39,913 bases of DNA from Sneathiella sp. GTDB lineage: Bacteria > Pseudomonadota > Alphaproteobacteria > Sneathiellales > Sneathiellaceae. The stretch is from the NCBI GenBank assembly GCA_017643685.1, contig JAEPMY010000022.1:1-39913 (forward strand), written 5' to 3'. Positions 1-7,801 of the stretch are shown here, piece by piece (position 1 is the first letter of the stretch; every line of letters starts with the position of its first letter). Made by a program: the position numbers and the translations under genes. The notes under the pieces were generated by a model, which was not told the origin of the DNA, did no database searches, and worked only from the letters and a program-made list of their open reading frames with translations.

Positions 1-1
1 G

Positions 2-283
2 CAGGAAGAGTTTGGCATCTATATGGATAACATGGCGACCGAAACCCCGGCATCGCCGGCGGCGCGTTCTGGTGCGATGGAGGTACCCAACCGGAATATA
101 TATCAAAACCACGCACCATCAGGCTCACTTGCGCCCATAAGTCCGCGCAATTTTCGGGGCTCCGTTCAGAATAACAGCCGCTTTGACAGTCCGAACTCCC
201 CTCGCGGCACCACGCTTGGCGGCCGTGACTTCAAGGCGTCCCCAACAGCACCATCGCGGTTTAATCGCCCCCGACTTAACTGA
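2..283 (+). CDS. C-terminal end of an unidentified protein (5' partial)
   Basis: The reading frame is open from base 2 through the stop at 281-283, so this is most likely the tail of a gene that starts upstream of the window. An internal ATG at 23 is possible but has no clear ribosome binding site. The visible 93 residues are rich in Pro, Ser, Asn, Arg and Gly, for example the stretch ISPRNFRGSVQNN, and end in FNRPRLN. This looks like a disordered, basic C-terminal extension of the kind found on alphaproteobacterial RNA-binding proteins. No catalytic motif or membrane segment is visible, and I do not recognise the family. It is co-oriented with the next gene, with about 72 bases between them and no obvious terminator. 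Confidence 0.5.
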   Translation, partial: QEEFGIYMDNMATETPASPAARSGAMEVPNRNIYQNHAPSGSLAPISPRNFRGSVQNNSRFDSPNSPRGTTLGGRDFKASPTAPSRFNRPRLN

Positions 284-355
284 TCCCTTCACTACTTGCT
301 AATCCAAGTCGCGCTCCCTCCCGTATACAGAACAAATATCGCGAGGAGGTTTCAC

Positions 356-1051
356 ATGCGCTCACTACTCATACTTTCCGGCCTGGTTTGGGGATCGCAG
401 GCATTTGCTGCCGACATGTCTGTTGCTGATATTTATGGAAGTAAAATCGAATTTGATGTCCTGCGTGATGGGGCCGTTGTTGGGGAGCATATCACCCGAT
501 TTGAAGAAACAGGCGACCGGCTTGTTGTGATGTCCTCTATGAAAGTGGAGCTTAAACTCCTTTTCATGCCGGTTTATTCATTTGATTACAAAGCCCGTGA
601 AGTTTGGAAACGCAATAACCTCCTCTCCCTCAATGTGACCGTTTATGATGATGGCGAAAGCAAAGCTTTCAGCGGTGAGAAGGAAGGCGATAAGTTTGTT
701 GTGACCGGCAACGGAAATCCATACGCCCTGCCCGCTGCCATTTACACCACCAATCACTGGAATTCTGGCGTTATTTCACAGGAAAAAGTGTTGAACACGC
801 TGACCGGTAAGCTCAACCAGGTGATGATTAAGCCCCAAGGAATGGAAACAATCTCTATTCGCGGCGGTGATATGGAAGCGGCGCGATATGACTATACAGG
901 CGAGCTTCGTGATACTTCCGTTTGGTATGATCAATCAGGGCGCTGGGTGAAGCTGGAATTCAAAGCCGAAGATGGCTCCATTATTTCTTATCGCTGCCGT
1001 AATTGTATCGAAGATGCCGCGCCGGGTGAGACAGCACGGCTCGTAAATTAA
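356..1051 (+). CDS. Secreted DUF6134-like protein
   Basis: This is a 231-residue protein with an N-terminal signal peptide: MRSLLILSGLVWGSQAFAA, with likely cleavage after the AFA motif near residue 18. The start at 356 is chosen because a good Shine-Dalgarno, GAGGAGG, lies at 343-349. In-frame starts further upstream would put non-signal residues before the hydrophobic core. The mature part is predicted to be beta-rich: it has repeated alternating patterns, VWYDQSGRWVKLEF near the C-terminus, and the ending SYRCRNCIED with a CxxC-like pair. This resembles the DUF6134/DUF3108-like group of exported proteins of unknown function. It converges on the lipoprotein gene, and the two stop codons share TTAA at 1048-1051. 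The family assignment is from memory of the motif pattern and is moderately sure; the function is unknown. Confidence 0.75.
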   Translation: MRSLLILSGLVWGSQAFAADMSVADIYGSKIEFDVLRDGAVVGEHITRFEETGDRLVVMSSMKVELKLLFMPVYSFDYKAREVWKRNNLLSLNVTVYDDGESKAFSGEKEGDKFVVTGNGNPYALPAAIYTTNHWNSGVISQEKVLNTLTGKLNQVMIKPQGMETISIRGGDMEAARYDYTGELRDTSVWYDQSGRWVKLEFKAEDGSIISYRCRNCIEDAAPGETARLVN

Positions 1052-1581
1052 CTGCCAGCTTGTTTCTGAAATGTCAGTGTCACGCGACCAACATTAAATC
1101 CCCATTTCGTGACCTTGGCGATGTTAATAAGAACCCCTTTCGGTTGGAGGAACATCCAATCGTCAAACGTCACGTGATAAGATGTATCTCCGACAGGCAA
1201 GTCCAAAACATAGCTCCAGTTTAACGCATTGCCTGCGGATAGCCCGGCGGCGGTCCCGATCACATCATCAGCCCGCCCTTCATACCGACCGTCAGACAAT
1301 TTCTTGATTACCCAAATCCGTTCGTCTCTTTCCCCATCAGAGTATACAAACTGCTCATCCAATGTCAGGGTATCGCCGTCAACGGTACCGGTAATATCTA
1401 CTGTAAAGCTGCGTTTCACATCACCAGAGCGATCTTCAAAAATGCCAAAGGCTTCTGTTTTCCCTTCAAAATAGGTGAAGAGATCAAGCTTTGGCTCCTG
1501 CCCTTCAAAATCTGAAACCTTCATCTTTGCACAAGCGCCGAGAAACAGGGTTGAGATCAATAACAACATCAGTTTTTTCAT
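1048..1581 (-). CDS. DUF3833-like lipoprotein
   Basis: This is a 177-residue protein starting MKKLMLLLISTLFLGACAKM. The lipobox LGAC predicts signal peptidase II cleavage and lipidation at Cys17, so it should be anchored in the inner or outer membrane. The body contains FEGKTEAFGIFEDRSGDVKR, RRG-like basic turns and a WMFLQPKGVLIN segment typical of DUF3833, whose function is not established. The start at 1581 overlaps the stop of the upstream MFS gene as ATGA (1578-1581), indicating translational coupling. From general knowledge, DUF3833 genes often sit with MFS transporters and lipid-modifying enzymes such as cyclopropane-fatty-acid synthase. Only the transporter is present here, so a membrane-lipid role is only a guess. 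Confidence 0.8.
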   Translation of the reverse strand: MKKLMLLLISTLFLGACAKMKVSDFEGQEPKLDLFTYFEGKTEAFGIFEDRSGDVKRSFTVDITGTVDGDTLTLDEQFVYSDGERDERIWVIKKLSDGRYEGRADDVIGTAAGLSAGNALNWSYVLDLPVGDTSYHVTFDDWMFLQPKGVLINIAKVTKWGFNVGRVTLTFQKQAGS

Positions 1582-2864
1582 GAGCGACGCTCCAGAAGTA
1601 GTTGAATAAATTGGTGATTTTTCATGTTTAATGGAAAAGACCACATGGTTCCCACTGCAACTAATTTCAGGATAATAGGCAGACCCGCATAAAGGAAAAT
1701 CAGGACGCTTGTCCCATATTCTCCGCCTTCCTCCAACTCGAAGAAGCTCAACACAGGGAAAGCGATCCCAACGGCAAGCCCAAGCGCCAGTTTGGTGGAC
1801 ATGCTCCAATAGGCGTAGAGAGAAGCCGTTCGGTCCTGATGAAAACGGTATCTGTCCCAATCGGCGCAGTCCGCTTGTATGGCTTGGGGAAGTGTCAGAT
1901 CGCTACCAAGCGTCAGTCCGGTGAGAACACAAATAACACCAAACATGATGAAGCTGCCGGCGCTCAAAAACGGAACTGCGGCGAATATCACGATCGCGAT
2001 GAGCATGGACATGCACCAAACCTGATGCTTACCCATATATTTTGCAAGCCACACCCAGATCGGGATACCGGCTGCGGCAGCCAGAAAATACAGGAATAGA
2101 AACCAGGCTTTTTCCGTCTCCCCCGCATCAAGGATGTGCGTCATAAAAAGCGGTAAGCAAACCGCAGGCAATCCATTGGCAAGGCCATTAATGAACCACG
2201 CACCAAGCAGGCGTTTGAACAGCCCATTTTTACTTGGAAATGTTAGTTTCTGTTTTTCAGGTCGTGTTTTCCCCATATCAGGGACGAATTTGAACAGAAG
2301 GACAAAGGTAACAACGCCCATACCAACGGTAAGGCTCGCCAATAACAAATACTGCTCTGCCTTTGGCATATCCGCGAAAATCACGCCAAATAAACCGATT
2401 GCCAAGATACCGATCAGCCCTGCCGCCTCTCGGGCCCCGTTTAATTTCGACCGTGTATGATAATCCGGCGCAAGCTCCGCAGCCCATGCCAGATAGGGAA
2501 TTTGAATGGCCGTCCAGCCCAGATACAGGATCGCACCAGCCCCGAATAAATAGAATATGGAAACCTCTTCCGGCGGGCTGAAAAGCGCAATCAGCGCGGG
2601 CGCTGCCAATACCCCCCCAATTAACATGGGAAGTTTGCGCCTTCCAAAAGAGGAACGCAGCCGATCTGAAACCCATCCAAGAATGGGATCACTGATGACA
2701 TCCAAAATACGGAGGGCGAAAAACGCACCCCCAACAGCCGCCAGACCAAGCCCTAAATCCTCTCCGTAATAGGTTGGCAGAAGGATAAAAACAGGAATGG
2801 TTGGCATCGCCAGAACAAAGGCTGGCAGCGCGTAAAGATAAAGTGTTTGGCGGCGGTTATTCAT
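1578..2864 (-). CDS. MFS transporter, GPH (MelB-like) family
   Basis: This is a 428-residue polytopic inner-membrane protein with about 12 hydrophobic segments. The conserved loop after the second helix, RILDVISDPILGWVSDR followed by FGRRK, is the signature of the glycoside-pentoside-hexuronide:cation symporter family. A second half begins with FINGLANGLPAVCLPLF near residue 225. Members move sugars or other small solutes with Na+ or H+, but many bacterial homologues are uncharacterised, so the substrate cannot be read from the sequence. The gene is coupled to the downstream lipoprotein gene by an ATGA overlap. It is divergent from the C45 hydrolase gene across only about 51 bases. No clear Shine-Dalgarno precedes the ATG. 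Confidence 0.88.
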   Translation of the reverse strand: MNNRRQTLYLYALPAFVLAMPTIPVFILLPTYYGEDLGLGLAAVGGAFFALRILDVISDPILGWVSDRLRSSFGRRKLPMLIGGVLAAPALIALFSPPEEVSIFYLFGAGAILYLGWTAIQIPYLAWAAELAPDYHTRSKLNGAREAAGLIGILAIGLFGVIFADMPKAEQYLLLASLTVGMGVVTFVLLFKFVPDMGKTRPEKQKLTFPSKNGLFKRLLGAWFINGLANGLPAVCLPLFMTHILDAGETEKAWFLFLYFLAAAAGIPIWVWLAKYMGKHQVWCMSMLIAIVIFAAVPFLSAGSFIMFGVICVLTGLTLGSDLTLPQAIQADCADWDRYRFHQDRTASLYAYWSMSTKLALGLAVGIAFPVLSFFELEEGGEYGTSVLIFLYAGLPIILKLVAVGTMWSFPLNMKNHQFIQLLLERRS

Positions 2865-2915
2865 GTTGATATTTTACGCAATCAACCCACCGTTAGATCA
2901 GCAGGAAAACAGGTT

Positions 2916-3974
2916 ATGCGCGTTATTGAAGCAAGCGGCTCAGCATATGAAGTCGGCTTTCAAATTGGGACTTCACTCAAGGAGACGGTGCAAAATCACG
3001 CCCCCACTGTTGAAGAATATGTGGAAATTGAGAACCGCTGGATCGGCAGCAAATATCTGGATCGGATGATCGAGAAAACCAAAGAGTTTTCTGATGATTA
3101 CTTTCAGGAAATCAAAGGGTTATCTGATGGACTTGAAATTTCATTTGAGCGGGTTTTTGCGTGGAATTGCCGCGGCGACCTGCGGTGGCCAGATGACATT
3201 TCCCCGGCCCTTGCCTTTTCCCTTTCCGAAGGCTGTACCTCGGTCATGATGCCAACGGCACCACACAATCCCCTCACCATCGCCCATAATGAAGATGGCG
3301 CTGCCGAGTTTTCAGATATCTGTGTATGGGTATCCGCAAAGCCGGATGGAAAGCCGGGTTATGAAAGCTTTATGTATCCGGGAATGATCGCGGGTCACAG
3401 CATGGGCGCCAATCATGCCGGGATAGTTCAAACCATCAATAATATCCGGGTGCATGATCTTCAGCCGGGCGTGCCCCGCCACGTGATTTGCCGGGCTGTA
3501 TTGGATGCCGAAAACCTGCAGCAGGTGACTGATATTCTAAAACGCGCCGACCGAGCTTCTGGCTTCCATCACAATATCGGTTCCGCCAAGGAGGGACGCC
3601 TTCTCTCCGTTGAGGCACCTGCAAGTGGCTGCAGCATCCTAGAGGTTGCAGATGCCCCCTACACTCACGCAAACCACCTGATCCACGAGGGTGAGAAGCA
3701 CAAAGATCAGAGTATCACTCACTCGTCGCTTGTCCGGCAGGAGCGCGCAGACGAGCTACGCACAGAGGGTATTCTATCCACTGGGGACGCGGCCGGCATT
3801 CTGTTTGATACAAAGCCCGGCTCGGAAATTCTGCGCCGCCCTGTGGATGGCGGTGATGATTACGGCCAAACACTCGCCACCGGAATTTTTGAGATGACAC
3901 CCAACAACCTGACCATCAATCTCTATAATGGCAGCAAGTCAGATAACATCCTGCAGCGAGAAATCACCCTTTAA
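2916..3974 (+). CDS. C45 family autoproteolytic acyltransferase/hydrolase
   Basis: This is a 352-residue protein resembling the acyl-CoA:6-aminopenicillanic acid acyltransferase (IAT, peptidase C45) family of N-terminal-nucleophile enzymes. The key junction Gly106-Cys107 lies in SEGCTSVMM. By family analogy, self-cleavage there would free Cys107 as the nucleophile of the beta subunit. The downstream TIAHNEDGAAEF and MGANHAGIVQTINNI segments fit the conserved Asn/Asp-containing core. Bacterial members hydrolyse or transfer acyl groups on amides, and the physiological substrate is usually unknown. I chose the ATG at 2916 because MRVIEASGSAYEVGFQIG aligns with the family N-terminus. The longer frame from 2847 would overlap the divergent MFS gene. 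A strong terminator follows at 3982-4006. Confidence 0.82.
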   Translation: MRVIEASGSAYEVGFQIGTSLKETVQNHAPTVEEYVEIENRWIGSKYLDRMIEKTKEFSDDYFQEIKGLSDGLEISFERVFAWNCRGDLRWPDDISPALAFSLSEGCTSVMMPTAPHNPLTIAHNEDGAAEFSDICVWVSAKPDGKPGYESFMYPGMIAGHSMGANHAGIVQTINNIRVHDLQPGVPRHVICRAVLDAENLQQVTDILKRADRASGFHHNIGSAKEGRLLSVEAPASGCSILEVADAPYTHANHLIHEGEKHKDQSITHSSLVRQERADELRTEGILSTGDAAGILFDTKPGSEILRRPVDGGDDYGQTLATGIFEMTPNNLTINLYNGSKSDNILQREITL

Positions 3975-3976
3975 CT

Positions 3977-4006
3977 AAAAAAGCCCGGCTTCAAACCGGG
4001 CTTTTT
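3977..4006. terminator. Bidirectional intrinsic terminator
   Basis: The stem AGCCCGG (3982-3988) pairs with CCGGGCT (3996-4002) around a seven-base loop. A run of A precedes it and a run of T follows it, so it can act on both strands. It ends the C45 gene from the left and the ABC/amidohydrolase operon from the right, in the 33-base gap between the two stop codons. Confidence 0.9.
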
Positions 4007-4007
4007 A

Positions 4008-4871
4008 TTACATCTTTGATTTTGCGTATTCGGCAAGATGGGCCATCAGGCCGTTCAGGTTTTCTTTCAGTTTTTCATATTCCGGGATTTTGTCACCAGA
4101 GATCTGATCCATATAAAGTTTGCGGTTGATCTCAACTTGCAGACTGTGACGCCCCTTTGCTGGATCACTGTAGCGATCTACAAGGATCACTCCTTTATAG
4201 GGGTCGTTAATCGCGACAGAATACCCGCAACCTTCCAGAAATTCTTTTACTGTTTGCGTAAAGCCAGATTCACATGTGGTGCCATCGCGGTCCCCCAATA
4301 CAAAGTCAGCCCGCTCTTTGGTTCCGCCCGGATCGCCCGGCACACCGGCATTCGGCATGGAGTGACAATCGATATGGTAAGCAAAGCCGTATTTTTCACA
4401 CAGGTCGTCAAATGCTTTGGCAATCTGATTGTGATAAGGGCGCCAGTAAGTATCAATACGATGCTTAATGGCTTCAGCACTCACTTTACCTTCATAAATT
4501 TCGATATTCTGCTTAACCCGCATCCACACAAGGCCTTTGCCCATTGCGGTTTTCTCGGTTGGCTCCGGTGCTGGACCGTTCCATTCGCCTTCAAATTCAG
4601 ACGGATCAAGATCATTTTCGTTCCGGTTTGTATCAATATAGGAACGTGGGAACTTTGCAGCGATCAGACGGCAGCCATATTTAGGCGCTTCGTCATACAG
4701 CTCGTCAATCCAGGCGTCTTCGGCTGAGTGCAGCTCTGAAAACGGGATTTTATAATTGAAATCATCAGGATAGTTTTTGCCGCTGTGCGGGCTATCGAAA
4801 AACAGGGGTGCCGCGTCCACACCCTCTTCCGGGTTTAGAATGTAATAAGCTTGGGTTTCTTCTTTTTTCAT
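4008..4871 (-). CDS. N-formylglutamate amidohydrolase family protein, copy 1
   Basis: This is a 287-residue enzyme of the HutG-like N-formylglutamate amidohydrolase family (PF05013), which is related in fold to zinc carboxypeptidases. Visible family motifs are FFDSPHSGKNYPDDF near residue 23, SAEDAWIDELYDEAP, RSYIDTNRNENDLDP, YHIDCHSMPNAG and LQVEINRKLYMD. The His of PHSG and the His of CHSMP are the likely metal or catalytic residues. Characterised members hydrolyse N-formyl-L-glutamate to glutamate and formate, but no other hut genes are present here. The start at 4871 (MKKEETQAYYIL) has an AAAGAGG Shine-Dalgarno and matches the start of the paralogue. It is the last gene of the leftward ABC transporter operon, 79 bases after its paralogue, and ends at the shared terminator. 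The substrate may be another N-acyl amino acid. Confidence 0.88.
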   Translation of the reverse strand: MKKEETQAYYILNPEEGVDAAPLFFDSPHSGKNYPDDFNYKIPFSELHSAEDAWIDELYDEAPKYGCRLIAAKFPRSYIDTNRNENDLDPSEFEGEWNGPAPEPTEKTAMGKGLVWMRVKQNIEIYEGKVSAEAIKHRIDTYWRPYHNQIAKAFDDLCEKYGFAYHIDCHSMPNAGVPGDPGGTKERADFVLGDRDGTTCESGFTQTVKEFLEGCGYSVAINDPYKGVILVDRYSDPAKGRHSLQVEINRKLYMDQISGDKIPEYEKLKENLNGLMAHLAEYAKSKM

Positions 4872-4911
4872 TTTGAGCCTCTTTAGGAGGAGGATTAGGC
4901 GGGGGTAGTAT

Positions 4912-4933
4912 GGGATGAGCCGAAACTCACCCC
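4912..4933 (-). other. Hairpin between the two amidohydrolase genes
   Basis: Bases 4912-4919 and 4926-4933 form an eight-base-pair stem (one G-U pair in the transcript) with a six-base loop. It sits in the 79-base gap between the paralogues, and no T run follows. It may be an mRNA stability or processing element rather than a terminator. Confidence 0.45.
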
Positions 4934-4950
4934 TGGATATTTTGGTGGGT

Positions 4951-5814
4951 TTACGCTTTTGACTTTGCGTAATCGACCACATGCGGGATCAAAGCCGCGA
5001 TCGTGTCTTTCAGAGGCGTGAAACCAGCAATCTTCTCACCAGACTGCTCATCCATATAAAGACGGCGGTTGATCTCAAGCTGCAGGCTGTGGCGGCCCTT
5101 TGCGGGATCACTGTAGCGATCAACCAGCTCAACCCCTTTATAAGGATCATTTACCAGAACGGAATAACCGCTATCTTCGAGGAAACGCTTAATCGTATCG
5201 GTAAAGCCGGGCTCACATGTCGTGCCATCACGATCTCCCAGAACGAAGTCAGCGCGCGGTTTTGATCCGGATGGATCGCCCTGCAGGCCAACGTTCGGCA
5301 TGGAATGACAGTTGATGTGATAGGCGTATCCAAACTTCTCCACCAGACGATCAATGCCATCGACCATCTGTGCATGATAGGGACGCCAGTAAGTGTCAAT
5401 CCGGTGCTTCAGGTCTTCCACGGTCAATTTGCCCGCGTAAATTTCCTGCGTCCAGTTCATCCGCAACCAAATCAGACCTTCCCCATTCCGGGTTTTAACA
5501 GTTGGATTTGGGGTATGACCGGTCCATTCTCCGACAAATTCCCGTGGATCGAAATCATGCTCGTTACGGTTAGCATCGATGTAAGAGCGTGGGAATTTTG
5601 CGGCAAGCAAACGGCAGCCATGCTTTGGGGCCGCTTCATACATTTCATCTACAAAGGCGTCTTCCGCCTGATGCAGCTCTGAAAACGGAACCTGATATTT
5701 GAAATCATCAGGATATGTCTTGCCACTATGGGGGCTGTCAAAAAAGACGGGAGCCTCTAGGGCTCCCTCCTCTGGTTCGAGGATATAATACGCGTCGGTA
5801 TCTACTCTGCTCAT
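4951..5814 (-). CDS. N-formylglutamate amidohydrolase family protein, copy 2
   Basis: This 287-residue paralogue is identical in length to copy 1 and aligns with it end to end without gaps, at roughly 60 percent identity by eye. It keeps the same motifs: FFDSPHSGKTYPDDF, QAEDAFVDEMYEAAP, RSYIDANRNEHDFDP, YHINCHSMPNVG and LQLEINRRLYMD. Both copies end in YAKSK, so this is a tandem duplication followed by divergence. The ATG at 5814 is preferred over an in-frame GTG at 5820. A GAAGAG ribosome binding site lies at suitable distance, and the ATPase stop codon (5817-5819) sits between the two candidates. The gene follows the second ATPase with only two bases between them, so the pair is almost certainly co-transcribed with the importer. 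The predicted cytoplasmic location fits action on an imported substrate. Confidence 0.88.
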   Translation of the reverse strand: MSRVDTDAYYILEPEEGALEAPVFFDSPHSGKTYPDDFKYQVPFSELHQAEDAFVDEMYEAAPKHGCRLLAAKFPRSYIDANRNEHDFDPREFVGEWTGHTPNPTVKTRNGEGLIWLRMNWTQEIYAGKLTVEDLKHRIDTYWRPYHAQMVDGIDRLVEKFGYAYHINCHSMPNVGLQGDPSGSKPRADFVLGDRDGTTCEPGFTDTIKRFLEDSGYSVLVNDPYKGVELVDRYSDPAKGRHSLQLEINRRLYMDEQSGEKIAGFTPLKDTIAALIPHVVDYAKSKA

Positions 5815-5816
5815 AA

Positions 5817-6812
5817 TCACTCTTCGATTAGATGACAGGCCGCCAGGCGCCCTTCACCATAATCTTTCAGTTTAGGTTGCTCAGATTTACATTTTTCGGT
5901 GGCATATGGGCACCGAGGATGGAAATGACAGCCAGATGGTGGATCCAATGGAGATGGAATTTCACCTGAAATTGGCTGGTAATCCAAACCACGATTTTCA
6001 ATTCGTGGCACCTCTTTCAGAAGGGCTTCTGAATAAGGGTGAAGTGTTTTTTCAAACAGCTTGTCAGTTGGCGCAATCTCTACAATACGGCCCAGATACA
6101 TGATCACAACACGATCTGAGATATGTTCAACCACGGAAAGGTCGTGACTGATAAACAGATATGTCAGATCAAGTTCTTCACGTAAGTCCATGAAAAGATT
6201 GATAACCTGAGCCTGAATGGAAACGTCAAGCGCCGCAATCGACTCATCACACACCAAAAATTCCGGCTGCACAGCAAGCGCACGGGCAATACCGATACGC
6301 TGACGCTGACCACCAGAGAATTGGTGCGGGAAGCGACGACGATATTCAGGGTCCAAGCCAACCTTTGTCATCACTTTGGCAACATAATCGGATTTCTCCG
6401 ATGCCGGAACCAAACCGTGAACAACAGGTGCTTCACCAATGATGTCTTCAACCCGCATACGTGGGTTCAAAGAGGCAAACGGGTCCTGAAAGATCATCTG
6501 AACTTTAAGGGCGTTTGCTTTATTCTGCTTGCCCTTATCCGCCAGAATGGAATTACCATCGATCTCAATATCACCGGCGGTCATTGGCAAAATACCAGCA
6601 ACCATACGGCCCAATGTGGATTTACCACAACCGGACTCGCCGACCAGACCAACAACCTCACCTTTACCAATATGGAAGGAAACGTCATCCACAGCGTGAA
6701 CGCGCTCTTCCTTATTTTTGGCGCCGAGTGTGTTGGCAATTTTGGCCGCTATGTCCAATTCTTTCACGAATTGCTTGGACACATTTTTGATTTCAAGCAT
6801 GTTTTCGCTCAT
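5817..6812 (-). CDS. dppF: Peptide-type ABC transporter ATP-binding protein (DppF/OppF-like)
   Basis: This is a 331-residue ATPase of the dipeptide/oligopeptide/nickel importer family. It has Walker A GESGCGKS (58-65), signature FSGGQ (165-169) and Walker B ending in CDES with Glu190. The residue after the Glu is Ser instead of the usual Pro, a variant also seen in other DppF-like proteins. The H-loop His is His223 in ISHDLS. The C-terminal oligopeptide-type extension has the PSPLDPPSGCHFHPRCPYA cluster. The start at 6812 (MSENMLEIKN) overlaps the stop of the first ATPase as ATGA (6809-6812). The symbol reflects family similarity; the transported compound is not determined. It pairs with the other ATPase to drive the two permeases. 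Confidence 0.9.
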   Translation of the reverse strand: MSENMLEIKNVSKQFVKELDIAAKIANTLGAKNKEERVHAVDDVSFHIGKGEVVGLVGESGCGKSTLGRMVAGILPMTAGDIEIDGNSILADKGKQNKANALKVQMIFQDPFASLNPRMRVEDIIGEAPVVHGLVPASEKSDYVAKVMTKVGLDPEYRRRFPHQFSGGQRQRIGIARALAVQPEFLVCDESIAALDVSIQAQVINLFMDLREELDLTYLFISHDLSVVEHISDRVVIMYLGRIVEIAPTDKLFEKTLHPYSEALLKEVPRIENRGLDYQPISGEIPSPLDPPSGCHFHPRCPYATEKCKSEQPKLKDYGEGRLAACHLIEE

Positions 6813-7789
6813 GAGGACACCTCCACTTGAGGATGGCAGCAACGAACAGCACGTCCCGGCACAGGCTCGGTAACGGTCTGATCCTGCTGACAGGCTTCTG
6901 TCGCATATCCACACCGTGGCTGGAACGCACAGCCTTTCGGCAGCTTAAACAGAGATGGCGCCATGCCCGGCACCTGATACAGGCGCTGACCACGGGTATT
7001 GTGACCCGGAACGGATCCTAAAAGGCCCAATGTGTATGGGTGCACAGGATTATCCAGAACATCATTGATGTTCCCCTGCTCCACTACGCGGCCCGCATAC
7101 ATAACACTAATGCTATCAGCAAGACCGGCAACTACAGCAAGGTCATGCGTTACCCAGATCATGGCTGTCCCGGTTTCGCGGCACAGTTTTTGTGTTTCAT
7201 ACAGGATCTGGCCCTGAATGGTCACATCAAGCGCTGTTGTTGGCTCATCTGCGATAATCAGGTCAGGCTTATTCAGAAGCGCGATGGCAATCGCCACACG
7301 CTGACGCATACCACCAGAGAACTGGTGCGGGTATGCCCGCATACGTTCTTCCGGGGATGGAATGCCAACCTGCGCCAATGCATCACGGGAGCGCTGCCAA
7401 GCGGTCTGCTTGTCCACTTTCTCGTGCGCCTGAATGGTTTCGATCATCTGCGTATCAACACGCAGGACCGGGTTCAGGGTCATCATCGGATCTTGGAAGA
7501 TCATGGAAATTCGGGCTCCCCGAAGTTCCTGCATCCGTTTATCATCTGCTTGCAGCAAGTCTTCCCCTTTAAAGAGGACCTTACCGCCAACAACCTTACC
7601 CGGAGGGTCCACAAGACCAAGGATAGAGAAACCGGTTACGGATTTACCGGAACCACTTTCCCCAACAAGACCCATGATCTCGCCTTTACGGACAGTGAAG
7701 TTCACCCCATCAATGGCTTTCGCAACGCCATCTTTGGTGAAAAAGTGTGTCTCGAGACCTTGGACGTCGAGAATAGGAGTATCAGTCAT
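6809..7789 (-). CDS. dppD: Peptide-type ABC transporter ATP-binding protein (DppD/OppD-like)
   Basis: This is a 326-residue ATPase with Walker A GESGSGKS (43-50), signature FSGGMRQRVAIA, Walker B IADEPTTALDVT, H-loop WVTHDLA and the C-terminal PKGCAFQPRCGYA motif of oligopeptide ATPases. Two ATGs lie close together, at 7795 and 7789. The AGGAGG Shine-Dalgarno at 7798-7803 is only two bases from the first but eight bases from the second, so 7789 is chosen. The same AGGAGG overlaps the stop codon of the upstream permease, which suggests translational coupling. It forms the ATPase pair with the next gene. Confidence 0.92.
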   Translation of the reverse strand: MTDTPILDVQGLETHFFTKDGVAKAIDGVNFTVRKGEIMGLVGESGSGKSVTGFSILGLVDPPGKVVGGKVLFKGEDLLQADDKRMQELRGARISMIFQDPMMTLNPVLRVDTQMIETIQAHEKVDKQTAWQRSRDALAQVGIPSPEERMRAYPHQFSGGMRQRVAIAIALLNKPDLIIADEPTTALDVTIQGQILYETQKLCRETGTAMIWVTHDLAVVAGLADSISVMYAGRVVEQGNINDVLDNPVHPYTLGLLGSVPGHNTRGQRLYQVPGMAPSLFKLPKGCAFQPRCGYATEACQQDQTVTEPVPGRAVRCCHPQVEVSS

Positions 7790-7801
7790 TATCATCCCCT
7801 C

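Noticed and set aside
296-355. An upstream in-frame start for the DUF6134-like protein
   Set aside because: It adds 20 residues before a clear signal peptide, while GAGGAGG sits directly in front of the ATG at 356.
6221-6252. Ser in place of Pro after the Walker B Glu of the second ATPase as a sign of inactivity
   Set aside because: The catalytic Glu, Walker A, signature and H-loop are intact, and the same variant occurs in other DppF-like ATPases.
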